NCBI RefSeq assembly: GCF_014131735.1
Contig: NZ_CP039121.1
Location: forward strand, 992,001-1,056,000
Direction: 5' to 3'
DNA: 64,000 bases
Source of the DNA: Lactiplantibacillus plantarum
GTDB lineage: Bacteria; Bacillota; Bacilli; Lactobacillales; Lactobacillaceae
Positions 38,654 to 47,347 of this stretch are shown piece by piece. Made by a program: the position numbers and the translations under genes. Under the pieces are notes generated by a model. It was not told the DNA's origin and made no database searches. It was given only the letters and a program-made list of their open reading frames with translations. The first letter of the stretch is position 1; each line of letters starts with the position of its first letter.

Positions 38654-38679
38654 AGCTACAGTTTCCCTGTGCATGCGGA

Positions 38680-39144
38680 TTAATGATTAATTTTAGACAT
38701 GTCGTGATCATCGGGCAACGTGAGGCCACGGTTAGGGACACTTGTTGAAAAGACGATCTGAGTACTCGTTTTTCCAAATGTTTGTAATTGGTTGACAAAC
38801 TCGTCTAATGCCTGCGTTGATTCGAAAATCACTTTCAAAATTTGAGAGTATTCACCCGTGATACAGTCACATTCCAGAATATTAGGAATGCCGGCAACAA
38901 ATGGGTAAAAGCGCTCCTTTTGCGTTGGTTCAAGTTGGAGTTGAATATAGGCTTTTATGTGGTAATTGAGCTTTTCAAAGTTAAGATTTGCTTGATAGTC
39001 ACGAATGATGCCACTCTTTTTCAGACGAGTGATGCGAGCGGAAATTGCGGGCGAAGAAATGAAGCATTGATCGGCGAGCGCTTTTAAGGAGATTCGCGCG
39101 TCGGCCTGCAAGGCGTTCAAAATCTTCAAATCGGTTTTATCCAT
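38680..39144 (-). CDS. Lrp/AsnC family transcriptional regulator
   Basis: 154 residues. The N-terminal helix-turn-helix MDKTDLKILNALQADARISLKALADQCFIS is followed by an RAM/ACT-like ligand domain (YIQLQLEPTQKERFYPFVAGIPNILECDCITGEYSQILKVIF). Such proteins respond to amino acids. The start at 39144 has AGGAGG 8 bases upstream; the frame extends further but without a ribosome binding site. It diverges from the NlpC/P60 gene, with roughly 220 bases between the start codons, so it may regulate that gene. Confidence 0.9.
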   Translation of the reverse strand: MDKTDLKILNALQADARISLKALADQCFISSPAISARITRLKKSGIIRDYQANLNFEKLNYHIKAYIQLQLEPTQKERFYPFVAGIPNILECDCITGEYSQILKVIFESTQALDEFVNQLQTFGKTSTQIVFSTSVPNRGLTLPDDHDMSKINH

Positions 39145-39365
39145 CGTTAAAACGCCTCCTAAGTAATTATTAGTATCATAGCATACTTTCACAGTGATTT
39201 TTAATATTTAGTGTAAAGTTTCTACTGAAAGGATAGCTTCTTAACGTGCCGAGGTGCCACGGCGGTGGGGGGCGATCGATTAAAGTTAAAATCACTTCAA
39301 GGCTTGACCAGGAAGCCAGACGTGGTTCCGGAGATATGGTAAACTGAAAAAATGAGGTGACTAGA

Positions 39366-40259
39366 ATGCAATCAACACGGATTATTGCGGCCGTTGCGAA
39401 CGTGTGGCGGCAGCCAAACAATACGTCCATCGATACTCCGGCACTAGCAAATGTCGGCTTACAACCATGGTTGGCGCAGTTATCAGATGAAGATACTGTG
39501 GCTTTGGAACGCGACAATCGCATCGTGACGCAGGCGTTATTTAACGACGTCTTTTTAGTCGAACAGTTTGTCAATGGCTGGGCCTATGGTTACGTTGTTA
39601 ATCAGGCCGACTCCCGGCATCCACAGGGGTATCCAGGATGGGTATGGGCGGCGCAATTGTCGACCGTCCCATTGCCGGTTCAAACTGGGCCGATGATTAC
39701 GATACGGCGTGGCTTTACGCCGTTACTATGCTTAGATGGCCGTACGTTCTTAAATCTTAGCCTTGGAACGGAACTACCCGTTATTAGTAGCAAAGATCAT
39801 CGTTATTATACGGTCCAGACCCCACTCGGAACGGGCAAAATTGCAAAACGTGCGACGCAGTTTGCATTTAGAACCGCGCGCTTGACACCGGGAGCGACAC
39901 TCGTTCGACTCGGTGAAGAATTCTTGGATTTACGCTACCTATGGGGTGGCATCAGTGCTTATGGTTTCGATTGTTCTGGATTCGTCTATACCTTGCATCG
40001 CAGTCTAGGTATTCGCTTACCGCGCGATGCTCAGGATCAGATCAAGCAAGGAGTGGCGGTCGACATAGCAAATGCCCAGCTTGGGGATCTGTGTTTCTTT
40101 GCTCATAATCATGGGAACGGTGCGGTACACCACGTTGCCCTATATGCCGGTGATGGCTGGCTATTACATGCACCCACGCCTGGCAAACACGTGACATACT
40201 TGCAGTTAGCAAGCACTTATTTACAAGATGAGTTGGTCGCTGTCAAACGAAATTGGTAA
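39366..40259 (+). CDS. NlpC/P60 family cysteine peptidase, cytoplasmic (YkfC-like)
   Basis: 297 residues. The N-terminal half (about 10-160) looks like two SH3b-type domains; the C-terminal NlpC/P60 domain has the catalytic Cys in YGFDCSGFVYTLHR, His in GAVHHVALYAGDG and a third polar residue in LLHAPTPG. No signal peptide is present, which argues for an intracellular gamma-D-glutamyl-diamino acid endopeptidase that recycles cell-wall peptides. GAGGTG precedes ATG 39366 by 6 bases; GTG 39357 is the alternative. Confidence 0.85.
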   Translation: MQSTRIIAAVANVWRQPNNTSIDTPALANVGLQPWLAQLSDEDTVALERDNRIVTQALFNDVFLVEQFVNGWAYGYVVNQADSRHPQGYPGWVWAAQLSTVPLPVQTGPMITIRRGFTPLLCLDGRTFLNLSLGTELPVISSKDHRYYTVQTPLGTGKIAKRATQFAFRTARLTPGATLVRLGEEFLDLRYLWGGISAYGFDCSGFVYTLHRSLGIRLPRDAQDQIKQGVAVDIANAQLGDLCFFAHNHGNGAVHHVALYAGDGWLLHAPTPGKHVTYLQLASTYLQDELVAVKRNW

Positions 40260-40325
40260 TGTGAGTTCAATTGACTTAGATTTAATTAAAGTAGAATATT
40301 TCAAAATATTAATGGGGCGGATAAA

Positions 40326-41189
40326 GTGAAACAAATTAAATGGTGGCTGGTGGCAGTCTTATTAGTCGTTGGCTTAACCGGTTGTGGTTCTCAAACCACT
40401 AAGCAACAAGCAACGCAACGGGCGGCAAGTACTAAAAAAATATCGCCGTATGTGAATCAACAGACCCCCACATTTTACGTCCACGGGTTTCAGGGGAGTG
40501 CGAAATCAACGAATACCCTGATTGCGCATGCTGAAAAGACTGCTCATGCTCACAAAGTTTTGGTGGCAACGGTCAGTACCAGTGGTCAAGTGACGTTGAC
40601 GGGTAAATGGCGTGGTCGGGTGCGTAACCCGATAATTCAAGTCGTGTTCAAGAACAATCTGGCCCAGTATGACCAACAGAGTGCTTGGCTGGCTAAGGTG
40701 ATTACCACGGTTCAACAACAGCACGCGTTTAAACATTATAATATCGTCGCCCATTCTGCGGGCTGTGTCGCTAGCGTTAATATGCTGATGACGCAACAAA
40801 CGACGACTTTTCCGAAGATCAATAAGTTAGTGACGATCGCTGGCCCGTTTGATGGGGGGGTCGGGGAAGATGATGTTGCTAATCAGAACTCGTTTCTGAC
40901 TTCTGGGCAACCGAAATATTTACATGCAGCCTATGAATTATTGGCAGCCAAGCGGAGCAATTTTCCTAAAAATGTGCAACTATTGAATATCGTGGGAACC
41001 TTGAACGATGGTAGTCATTCGGACAGCTTGGTCACCAACGTGTCGGCCCGTTCCATCAAGTATTTATTGCGTGGGCGGGATGTTGATTACACCGAAAAAG
41101 ACTTTTATGGGGCCCATGCGCAGCACAGCCAGTTACATGAAAATGCTAAGGTAGCACTGGCAGTTGACCGCTTTTTATGGCATCGATGA
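40326..41189 (+). CDS. DUF915 family alpha/beta hydrolase, lipoprotein
   Basis: 287 residues. A lipoprotein signal peptide ends at a lipobox (GLTG-Cys20), followed by a Thr/Gln-rich linker, so it should be anchored outside the membrane. The hydrolase core has the oxyanion HGFQGSAKST, a nucleophile elbow VAHSAGCVAS (AHSAG instead of GHSMG), an acidic residue region LNDGSHSDSLV and the catalytic His near AHAQHSQLHEN. Substrate unknown. GTG start after GGGGCGG. Confidence 0.85.
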   Translation: MKQIKWWLVAVLLVVGLTGCGSQTTKQQATQRAASTKKISPYVNQQTPTFYVHGFQGSAKSTNTLIAHAEKTAHAHKVLVATVSTSGQVTLTGKWRGRVRNPIIQVVFKNNLAQYDQQSAWLAKVITTVQQQHAFKHYNIVAHSAGCVASVNMLMTQQTTTFPKINKLVTIAGPFDGGVGEDDVANQNSFLTSGQPKYLHAAYELLAAKRSNFPKNVQLLNIVGTLNDGSHSDSLVTNVSARSIKYLLRGRDVDYTEKDFYGAHAQHSQLHENAKVALAVDRFLWHR

Positions 41190-41260
41190 TATGACCGGGG
41201 CTCTGCTAATCAATAGTTGGTTTGGGACTGTGAGTCAGTCACGTTACGCAATTAGAATCA

Positions 41261-41312
41261 AAATCAAACAAGCTCATCCGGCCTTAGTCAGGTCAGATGA
41301 GCTTGTTTGATG
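41261..41312. terminator. Terminator between convergent genes
   Basis: ATCAAACAAGCTCATC pairs with GATGAGCTTGTTTGAT; the T-run on the minus strand (GATTTT) suits the leftward small gene at 41.4 kb. Confidence 0.8.
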
Positions 41313-41345
41313 ATCGTTATCCTGAAGTCAGCGGGTTGGTCTGGG

Positions 41346-41456
41346 CTAGAGAAAGAATAGAATATAAGCCGTTCGAATAAGGTGGTACAACGCATATAGG
41401 GTAATTAAATAAACAACTGAGATACCGCCATATACGGCATATTTATAATTGCGCAT
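41346..41456 (-). CDS. Small single-pass membrane peptide, 36 residues
   Basis: Reads MRNYKYAVYGGISVVYLITL and ends FFL before a TAG stop. A strong AGGGAGG site stands 8 bases before the ATG on the minus strand, and a terminator follows 34 bases after the stop, both supporting a real gene. It is one hydrophobic helix with a basic, aromatic N-terminus. Function unknown. Confidence 0.6.
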   Translation of the reverse strand: MRNYKYAVYGGISVVYLITLYALYHLIRTAYILFFL

Positions 41457-41750
41457 GTAAAAACCTCCCTTATAAAATTACCTTTAGTGTAAATCGGAAT
41501 CTGTTTTTACACAATGCAAACGCCTTCATTATTAGGGCTAAATTTAAATTAAGTCAAAGAAAGAGCATTCTGTTAGCGATAACTTCAAAAATATGATAAA
41601 GTTAATTGTTAGTTCGGTGGACTTCACGCTGCCGGATTAAATTTACCTCAGATTTTGGATAAATTAATTTTTAGTATCATGTACTTGCCCCAGTATTGAG
41701 TATTAGAATTATTTACAGATTTCCTGAGCATTAGGAAAGGATGTAATTCA
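41457..41750. other. Divergent intergenic region
   Basis: AT-rich, holding the promoters of two small divergent genes. No structure or further gene was seen. Confidence 0.4.
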
Positions 41751-41915
41751 ATGCGCGTTACCATTAATCGCGGTCAAGAGGTCTACACTGATATTCCCTT
41801 AATGACCGCCCGACATCGCTATATCAAAGCGGATGTCTGGGAAATAAAAAAAGCAATTATTGAAAAGTCAGCCATTAACGGGTGGACGGTTCAAGCGCTA
41901 CAAGCAATGAATTAA
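41751..41915 (+). CDS. Small protein, 54 residues, unknown function
   Basis: Starts MRVTINRGQEVYTD and ends VQALQAMN. AGGAAAGGA lies upstream of the ATG, and a terminator stands 10 bases after the stop. The composition is soluble with a basic middle (RHRYIKADVWEIKKAI). No family recognised. Confidence 0.6.
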   Translation: MRVTINRGQEVYTDIPLMTARHRYIKADVWEIKKAIIEKSAINGWTVQALQAMN

Positions 41916-41924
41916 AAAATAAAC

Positions 41925-41956
41925 AACGGCCACGGCATTTGCCAGTGGCCGTTTTT
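41925..41956 (+). terminator. Terminator after the 54-residue gene
   Basis: AACGGCCAC pairs with GTGGCCGTT, then TTT. Confidence 0.88.
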
Positions 41957-41973
41957 GTAGGAGGACGATTTGA

Positions 41974-42717
41974 ATGGCGCATGAAGTCAGTTATCGGCCA
42001 TTAATCAGTATTACGAACGTAATCTGGAGTTTCGATGCAGTGACCAAGCAACTGCTGGTCCTGCTTATTCAGCGTGATCACGCTCCTTTTGAGAATACCT
42101 GGGGATTACCGACGACGTATTTGAGAACGGATGAGAGTGCGGATGAAGCCGCATTGCGATTAGTTCGTGAGAAGTTGGGCGTCCAGCTTGCCCAATTCCA
42201 TACAGAACAGTTAGGGACGTTTACCGCGGTCGATCGCGTGCCGGGTGAACGCTCACTGGCGTTGACGTATATGGTTTATTTGCCAGTCAAGCCGGAACTA
42301 GTTCCGGGGTATGGTGCGCGCGATGTCAAGTGGTTTGCCATTACGCCGCGGGTGGATCGTGATGATCTGGTCGCTGATGGTTTGGCATTTGCTGGTGTTC
42401 CCGATTCGCAGACGGAGCGGGAGTTTTATCAACGAATCGCCAAGCAGTTGTTAACCGCCGATCATGGCCTGATCTTAAGAAACGCCCTACAACGTGTGCG
42501 CAATCGCCTGGACTATGCTCCTACGATCTTATTAGTGTTAGGTGAGCAGTTCACACTCAAACAGGCGCGCCAGCTGTATGCGATTTTGTGGCGGCAGCCA
42601 GTGGCAACTATCGACAATTCAAACTTTCGTAAAACCCACGTTCATTTATTTACAGAGGTGGGGACAGCCCGACCTGGCTCTTCTGGACGCCCCGCTAAGG
42701 TATACCGGCTAAAGTAG
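41974..42717 (+). CDS. NrtR-like transcriptional regulator (degenerate Nudix plus winged helix)
   Basis: 247 residues. The N-terminal Nudix fold (about 8-140, WGLPTTYLRTDESADEAALRLVREKLGV) keeps the shape of the Nudix box but lacks two of the catalytic glutamates of REUxEExGU, so hydrolysis is unlikely. The C-terminal part (about 155-247) is a winged-helix domain (FTLKQARQLYAILWR, then NFRKTHV and SSGRPAKVYRL). This matches NrtR, the ADP-ribose-sensing repressor of NAD metabolism genes. The NiaP-like transporter is the next gene, which is a typical NrtR target. Confidence 0.82.
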   Translation: MAHEVSYRPLISITNVIWSFDAVTKQLLVLLIQRDHAPFENTWGLPTTYLRTDESADEAALRLVREKLGVQLAQFHTEQLGTFTAVDRVPGERSLALTYMVYLPVKPELVPGYGARDVKWFAITPRVDRDDLVADGLAFAGVPDSQTEREFYQRIAKQLLTADHGLILRNALQRVRNRLDYAPTILLVLGEQFTLKQARQLYAILWRQPVATIDNSNFRKTHVHLFTEVGTARPGSSGRPAKVYRLK

Positions 42718-42722
42718 TTCAT

Positions 42723-42779
42723 TTGACACGTCCAAGTCGGTATGCTACTTTTATAGCACCATAAAGGTAAAAAATACCT
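42723..42779 (+). promoter_or_regulatory. Promoter and candidate NrtR operator before niaP
   Basis: TTGACA at 42723-42728, a 17-base spacer, TACTTT at 42746-42751. The inverted repeat AGGTA-AAAAA-TACCT at 42765-42779 lies just downstream, where a repressor would block transcription. Confidence 0.55.
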
Positions 42780-42822
42780 AAATCAGCGGAAGGCTAATTA
42801 GGAAATTTGGGGGAGTATTGGA

Positions 42823-44010
42823 ATGGTCGAAAGTAAAAGAAATAGTGCTAAGCTATTATGGGTCATCGGGACGGCCTGGCTTTTTGATGCGTTAGACGTG
42901 GCCCTGCTATCATTTGTGATGCCGGTTATTAAAGAAAGTTGGCAGCTAACTGCAGGACAGTTGGGAGCAGTCAGTGCGATCACCACGCTTGGCATGATGA
43001 TTGGGGCCTTGGTATGCGGCTATTTAGCAGATAAATTGGGGCGTAAGCCGGTCCTCATTGGGACGCTACTGCTCTTTTCGCTTGGTAATTTGTTATTGAC
43101 GATTACCCCGAACGTCGAGTGGTTCTTAGTCGTTCGGTTGTTGACTGGCATTGGTCTGGGGGGTGAACTACCGGTTGCTGCGACAATGATTGCTGATCAT
43201 TATACGGGAACACAGCGCTCACGCATGCTAGTCCTGGTAGATAGTTTTTGGGCGTTTGGTTGGATTGCAGCATCGTTATTGGCCTTTTTAGTGATGCCAC
43301 ACATTGGTTGGCGGATGACGGTCTTAATCACCGCCTTAATGGGGTTGTATGCGTTGCTGTTACGCCGACACTTACCTGCAGAACAGGAGGCTAATCGGCC
43401 ACAAAAAGTTGATTTTAGACAGGCATTGCGGCAAGTGTGGTCCGCTAAATATCGACGAGCTACGATTTGCCTCAGCATTCTATGGTTTGTGATTATGTTT
43501 GCCTATTACGGTATGTTTTTATGGCTTCCAAGCGTTTTGGTGTTGCGCGGATTTTCATTAGTACATGGGTTTGGCTATACGATGTTGATGAGCTTGGCGC
43601 AACTTCCCGGCTATTATCTAGCTGCGTGGTTGATCGGCGTCGTCAAGCGTAAGGCGGTATTGGCAACTTATCTGATTGGGACGGTCGTCAGTGCCGCAGC
43701 TTTTGGGACGGCCAATAATCCAACGATGATTCTGATTAGTGGTGCATGGTTGTCGTTCTTTACGCTAGGGGCGTGGGGAATTATGATTGCTTTCACACCG
43801 GGGCAATTTGCGCCCGCGGTACGGGGAATTGGTATGGGCGTTGCCCAGTCAATTGGTCGCATTGGCGCAACCATCGGCCCATTTTTAGTTGGTGCGCTGA
43901 TGGCAATTGGATTTGGCATTCCGGCAATTTTTATGGTGTTCGTGGCCGTACTCTTACTCGGTGTTGGGGTATTGCTATTCGGGTTACCGAATCAAGAGAC
44001 GGATGATTAA
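42823..44010 (+). CDS. niaP: MFS transporter, NiaP-like (niacin uptake)
   Basis: 395 residues, 12 membrane segments. GTAWLFDALDVALLSFVMPVI, RLLTGIGLGGELPVAATMIAD and VLVDSFWAFGWIAASLLAFLVMP are close to the pattern of Bacillus NiaP, and GYLADKLGRKPV is the MFS loop motif. Predicted to import nicotinate/nicotinamide. The adjacent NrtR-like regulator supports this. An ATG follows GGGGGAG. Another organic acid substrate cannot be excluded. Confidence 0.8.
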   Translation: MVESKRNSAKLLWVIGTAWLFDALDVALLSFVMPVIKESWQLTAGQLGAVSAITTLGMMIGALVCGYLADKLGRKPVLIGTLLLFSLGNLLLTITPNVEWFLVVRLLTGIGLGGELPVAATMIADHYTGTQRSRMLVLVDSFWAFGWIAASLLAFLVMPHIGWRMTVLITALMGLYALLLRRHLPAEQEANRPQKVDFRQALRQVWSAKYRRATICLSILWFVIMFAYYGMFLWLPSVLVLRGFSLVHGFGYTMLMSLAQLPGYYLAAWLIGVVKRKAVLATYLIGTVVSAAAFGTANNPTMILISGAWLSFFTLGAWGIMIAFTPGQFAPAVRGIGMGVAQSIGRIGATIGPFLVGALMAIGFGIPAIFMVFVAVLLLGVGVLLFGLPNQETDD

Positions 44011-44223
44011 GTATCGGTGGCAGATATAAATTAAATCGTAAGTTAAAATTACTTATATGGAATGGACTAGTGATGTGGGCGCTGTTGCTGAATTTGAATT
44101 GAAATGATTCAATAATATTTTTTGTGAAAGTTAAACGAGCTCAGTGATGACGCGGCTTTGAGGGTGTCATTCGTTGCGAAGCCAAAGCGAAACTCCTATG
44201 ATTACACTGAGGAGTTGAAAAAA

Positions 44224-44541
44224 ATGGCAAAGGCAAAAGCACGTACGACCCAACCGAATGAACGATTAAGTGCCCAACTAGCACTTGCCAGCATGGCAAT
44301 TGAGATTCGAAGCGATGTTGTGTTGACCAGGTTAGTTGCGCGGGCTCGTCGCCGGCTTAATCGTAGTGGTGACAGTATTGCTATCGCGCACCAAATCGCT
44401 GTTGATCTAGGTTATTATTTAGTGTGTCATCAATACAAAATGCCCCGAGCTGCTTATGATTTGTTAGCAGTTGCGTATGAAGTAAGTGTTGAGACGCCCA
44501 CACGAGCGACTATTATTCAGTTACCGTCACGAAAAAAATAG
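44224..44541 (+). CDS. Small basic helical protein, possibly bacteriocin-immunity-like
   Basis: 105 residues, start with GAGGAG 9 bases upstream; an earlier in-frame ATG at 44158 lacks a site. Highly basic N-terminus (MAKAKARTTQ) followed by helices. The C-terminal stretch SIAIAHQIAVDLGYYLVCHQYKMP, then AAYDLLAVAYE, recalls the four-helix EntA-type immunity proteins of class II bacteriocins. No bacteriocin gene is adjacent, so the role is uncertain. Confidence 0.5.
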   Translation: MAKAKARTTQPNERLSAQLALASMAIEIRSDVVLTRLVARARRRLNRSGDSIAIAHQIAVDLGYYLVCHQYKMPRAAYDLLAVAYEVSVETPTRATIIQLPSRKK

Positions 44542-44616
44542 ACTAGGACTATCAATTGATTCACACTTATATTAGAATATAATGATAAATAGATGTGCGA
44601 AATTGGAGGGAATTGA

Positions 44617-45177
44617 ATGGGAAGGTCTGAACAATTAAAAAAACTCGTCTTGGCAGGGTTATTTGCCGCCATTATTTTTATTGGCATCAGTGTATTACGA
44701 ATTCCGTTGCCCGCGATTGTTGGGCGGCCATTTATTCATTTTGGTAATATTTTGACAGTGCTCGCAGTGATGCTGCTTGGTTTTGGCTATGGTGCTACGG
44801 CTGGTGCAGTGGGGCTTGGCTTGTTTGATATTCTGAATGGGTATGCCGCAACTTCGTGGTTAACAATTATTGAAGCAATTATTCTGGCCGCGATGGTCAA
44901 CCTGAGTTTCAAGTCAATCGGCTATCGTGAAGATCGTATTGGCCGGCTTTACTGGGTATCGTTAGTCGCAGGGCTCACAAAAATCGTCACTTCGTGGTGT
45001 ACAGGCGTGATTGAAGCCTTAATGGTGGGGACAACGCTCAAGGTCGCCATGATTGGGTCCTTCACGAGTTTATTAGCAGCGACCATTAATGCGGTGGCAT
45101 GTGTCATCATTGTGCCGTTATTGTATCGGATCTTAGTACAGGTTGGGTTTAACCGCCAGCGGGTCGGTACGGTCTAA
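44617..45177 (+). CDS. ECF transporter S component, vitamin or metabolite unknown
   Basis: 186 residues, about six membrane segments. The N-terminal LKKLVLAGLFAAIIFIGISVLRIPLP and the GRPFIHFGNILTVLAVMLLGFGYG stretch match ECF S components. These proteins bind a vitamin and dock onto the shared EcfA-EcfA'-EcfT module. The substrate cannot be read. GGAGGG lies before the ATG. Confidence 0.82.
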   Translation: MGRSEQLKKLVLAGLFAAIIFIGISVLRIPLPAIVGRPFIHFGNILTVLAVMLLGFGYGATAGAVGLGLFDILNGYAATSWLTIIEAIILAAMVNLSFKSIGYREDRIGRLYWVSLVAGLTKIVTSWCTGVIEALMVGTTLKVAMIGSFTSLLAATINAVACVIIVPLLYRILVQVGFNRQRVGTV

Positions 45178-45328
45178 ATGGCCGCATGCTAACGCAGCTG
45201 GATTAGTGCCGTGAGCACTTATTATTTTAACAGACTGGTTGCAATCCACTTTAACACCGTTGGCTGTGGCGTTTATAATTATTGGACAGATTTCGGTTGA
45301 TCAGGTTAACCATGGTTGTATTATCGGT

Positions 45329-45365
45329 AAAAAAAGCCCTTTCCAATTTGGAAAAGGGCTTTTTA
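45329..45365. terminator. Bidirectional terminator
   Basis: AAAAAGCCCTTTCC pairs with GGAAAAGGGCTTTTT around AATT; A- and T-runs suit both strands. Confidence 0.85.
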
Positions 45366-45393
45366 CTGAAGTAGCACGCTAATCAAAATAGGA

Positions 45394-45424
45394 CAAAAAA
45401 AGCTATCCCGTTAGGATAGCTTTA
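45394..45424 (-). terminator. Terminator of ssrA
   Basis: On the minus strand AAAGCTATCC pairs with GGGATAGCTTT, followed by a T-run. Confidence 0.88.
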
Positions 45425-45482
45425 ATGAATATTGATATAACAAGTGTTCTGGAGCTTATTACATCACTTTGAAACTCAGTAA

Positions 45483-45851
45483 TGGAGATGGCGAGAGTCG
45501 AACTCGCGTCCAAGCATATTGCCCCTCGGATATCTACGCTCATATTCATACTATTTAAATTTCATCATTGCAAACGCCGTATGACAGGGCACCCAGCAAT
45601 GACTAACCTGATTAGTCTCTTCTCGCAACTCCAGGTGGAAGCTTTGAGCGTAAGTCCACTAAATTTAGGACCCAGATCCAGAACATGGACGATCCTGGGA
45701 GGATCTACGTTAAGCGCTTATTAGGCAGCTAAAGCGTAAGAATTGTTATTATTTTTTGCAGTTATAATTTAAACTGAGCGTTTTTACGTAGACGCAACCT
45801 ACGAAGCGCAATCCGAACTCAAACTATACCTGTCGAATCCAGAACATCCCC
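45483..45851 (-). ncRNA. ssrA: Transfer-messenger RNA (tmRNA)
   Basis: On the minus strand the 5' end reads GGGGATGTTCTGGATTCGAC and the 3' end GTTCGACTCTCGCCATCTCCA, forming the tRNA-like acceptor and T arm. The terminal CCA after the discriminator A appears not to be encoded. The tag frame reads A-K-N-N-N-N-S-Y-A-L-A-A then TAA (GCA AAA AAT AAT AAC AAT TCT TAC GCT TTA GCT GCC). It rescues stalled ribosomes and marks truncated proteins for proteolysis. Confidence 0.97.
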
Positions 45852-45933
45852 AAATTCAACAATCCTAGTTTAGCACAGCTCAACTGTTCTGCCAACTAAT
45901 CTGTCTACTGGTCATGACAATCATTACAGCAGT

Positions 45934-46872
45934 TTAAGATGAAGAGTGTGCTCGGCGGCGCCGCAAAAAGTGCAACATTTTATGTGTGTTCAGTGAAAGT
46001 GCCATGACTGCCAAGATAATCAGTAAGCCGCCGATAAAATCGAAGCTAGTGAGTTGAACGTTTAGAAAAGTAATCGAGAAAATCGTCGCGGCTAAGGGCT
46101 CGAAGGCGTCCATCAAACTGGCCGTTGTCGGTAGAATATCGCTTAAACTACGCGCAAACATCAGGAAGGGGGCCACCGTTCCTAAGAGAATAATGACGAT
46201 TAACAAGCCTAATTGGGGCCAGGTAATCGTCAGGTGGACACGCCACATGGGTTGTAACAAGGTTAGAAACAGACCCGCAATCAGTAACCCCCAGCCAGTG
46301 ACGGTTAATGCGCCATACTTTGGTAAAATGGTTCGCGGAATCAAGGTGTTCGTGGCGACCCCGATGGCGGATAAGCCGCCCCAGAACAAGATGACGGGTG
46401 AAATTGCTAGACTGTTTAAGTGACCGTGTGTCACGATCAATAGTGTCCCGATAAAGGCCATGATCATACCAATCAGTTCGATACGACTGGGTGTCACGTG
46501 CTTAAATAAGAAGTAATAGATGCTGATAATGAATGGGCCAAGAAATTGGATAATCGTGGCAATCGGGGCATTACCAACGCGAACCGCTTCGAAATAGCAA
46601 AGTTGAACCGGAATCAGCCCCAGCAAACCGTAACTCACCGCTGTCCAAGCGGCATGGCGGTGATGCCAGATTTTAAAGGGATGTTTACCAGCCACCATCC
46701 CCCAGACGAGTAAAATCAAGCCTGCACTGATCATGCGGACCTGCGTTAGCCACATTGCGGTTAGATGCGGATTATTGATGAAGAGGGTACTCGCAGCCAC
46801 CCCTGAGATACCCCACAGAATACAGGCACTACTAGCGAGTAAGACGCCCCGTAAATGATTTTGTTGTGTCAA
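45934..46872 (-). CDS. EamA/DMT family transporter
   Basis: 312 residues with ten membrane segments in two EamA repeats (first about 10-140, second about 155-290; LFWGGLSAIGVATNT marks the start of the second). Drug/metabolite-type exporters of this kind move amino acids or metabolites; no substrate can be given. Start TTG behind AAGGAG (8-base spacing). Ends with a basic C-terminus (LRRRRAHSSS). Confidence 0.88.
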   Translation of the reverse strand: MTQQNHLRGVLLASSACILWGISGVAASTLFINNPHLTAMWLTQVRMISAGLILLVWGMVAGKHPFKIWHHRHAAWTAVSYGLLGLIPVQLCYFEAVRVGNAPIATIIQFLGPFIISIYYFLFKHVTPSRIELIGMIMAFIGTLLIVTHGHLNSLAISPVILFWGGLSAIGVATNTLIPRTILPKYGALTVTGWGLLIAGLFLTLLQPMWRVHLTITWPQLGLLIVIILLGTVAPFLMFARSLSDILPTTASLMDAFEPLAATIFSITFLNVQLTSFDFIGGLLIILAVMALSLNTHKMLHFLRRRRAHSSS

Positions 46873-47068
46873 ATTACGACTCCTTTCTGAAAATAATAAG
46901 CAATTTTCATTATAGCAAAGGTGCGTCTGGGAACCTATGTTTATGAGGAATCTCTTATTATTCTCATGGGTTACTTCATCAAAAGTAACGGGTGCGTTTC
47001 AGAAGAACTCATGCTATGATATGAACAATCAAACGCGAATAATGATGCGTCTAACGGAGGCTATAAAG

Positions 47069-47338
47069 ATGAAAGCAATTATTACCGTTGTGGGACAGGA
47101 CCAAGTGGGAATTGTCGCAAAAGTAGCGAACGAGTTAGCACGTTTAAAAATCAATATTGTCGATATTTCGCAAACCTTGATGGATCATAATTTTACCATG
47201 ATGCTATCGGCGGAATGGGATGACCAGCAATTAAGTTTTGCGGCGGCCAAAGAGGCGTTAGAATCGCTCGGTGAGGCATCAGAGTTAACGATTCGAATTC
47301 AACGGCAAGCGGTTTTTGACGCAATTCAGAAGTTATAG
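47069..47338 (+). CDS. ACT domain protein, UPF0237 family
   Basis: 89 residues, one ACT domain beginning [39 protein letters not shown]. The start at 47069 has GGAGG 9 bases upstream; the frame extends further upstream without a ribosome binding site. The family is nearly always next to UPF0210, as here (9 bases apart), suggesting that it regulates that partner through an unknown small ligand. Confidence 0.9.
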   Translation: MKAIITVVGQDQVGIVAKVANELARLKINIVDISQTLMDHNFTMMLSAEWDDQQLSFAAAKEALESLGEASELTIRIQRQAVFDAIQKL

Positions 47339-47347
47339 GAGGCGGCC

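Noticed and set aside
45482..45724. Open frame on the plus strand in the tmRNA region
   Set aside because: It is the complement of ssrA; the tRNA-like ends and tag frame explain the sequence.
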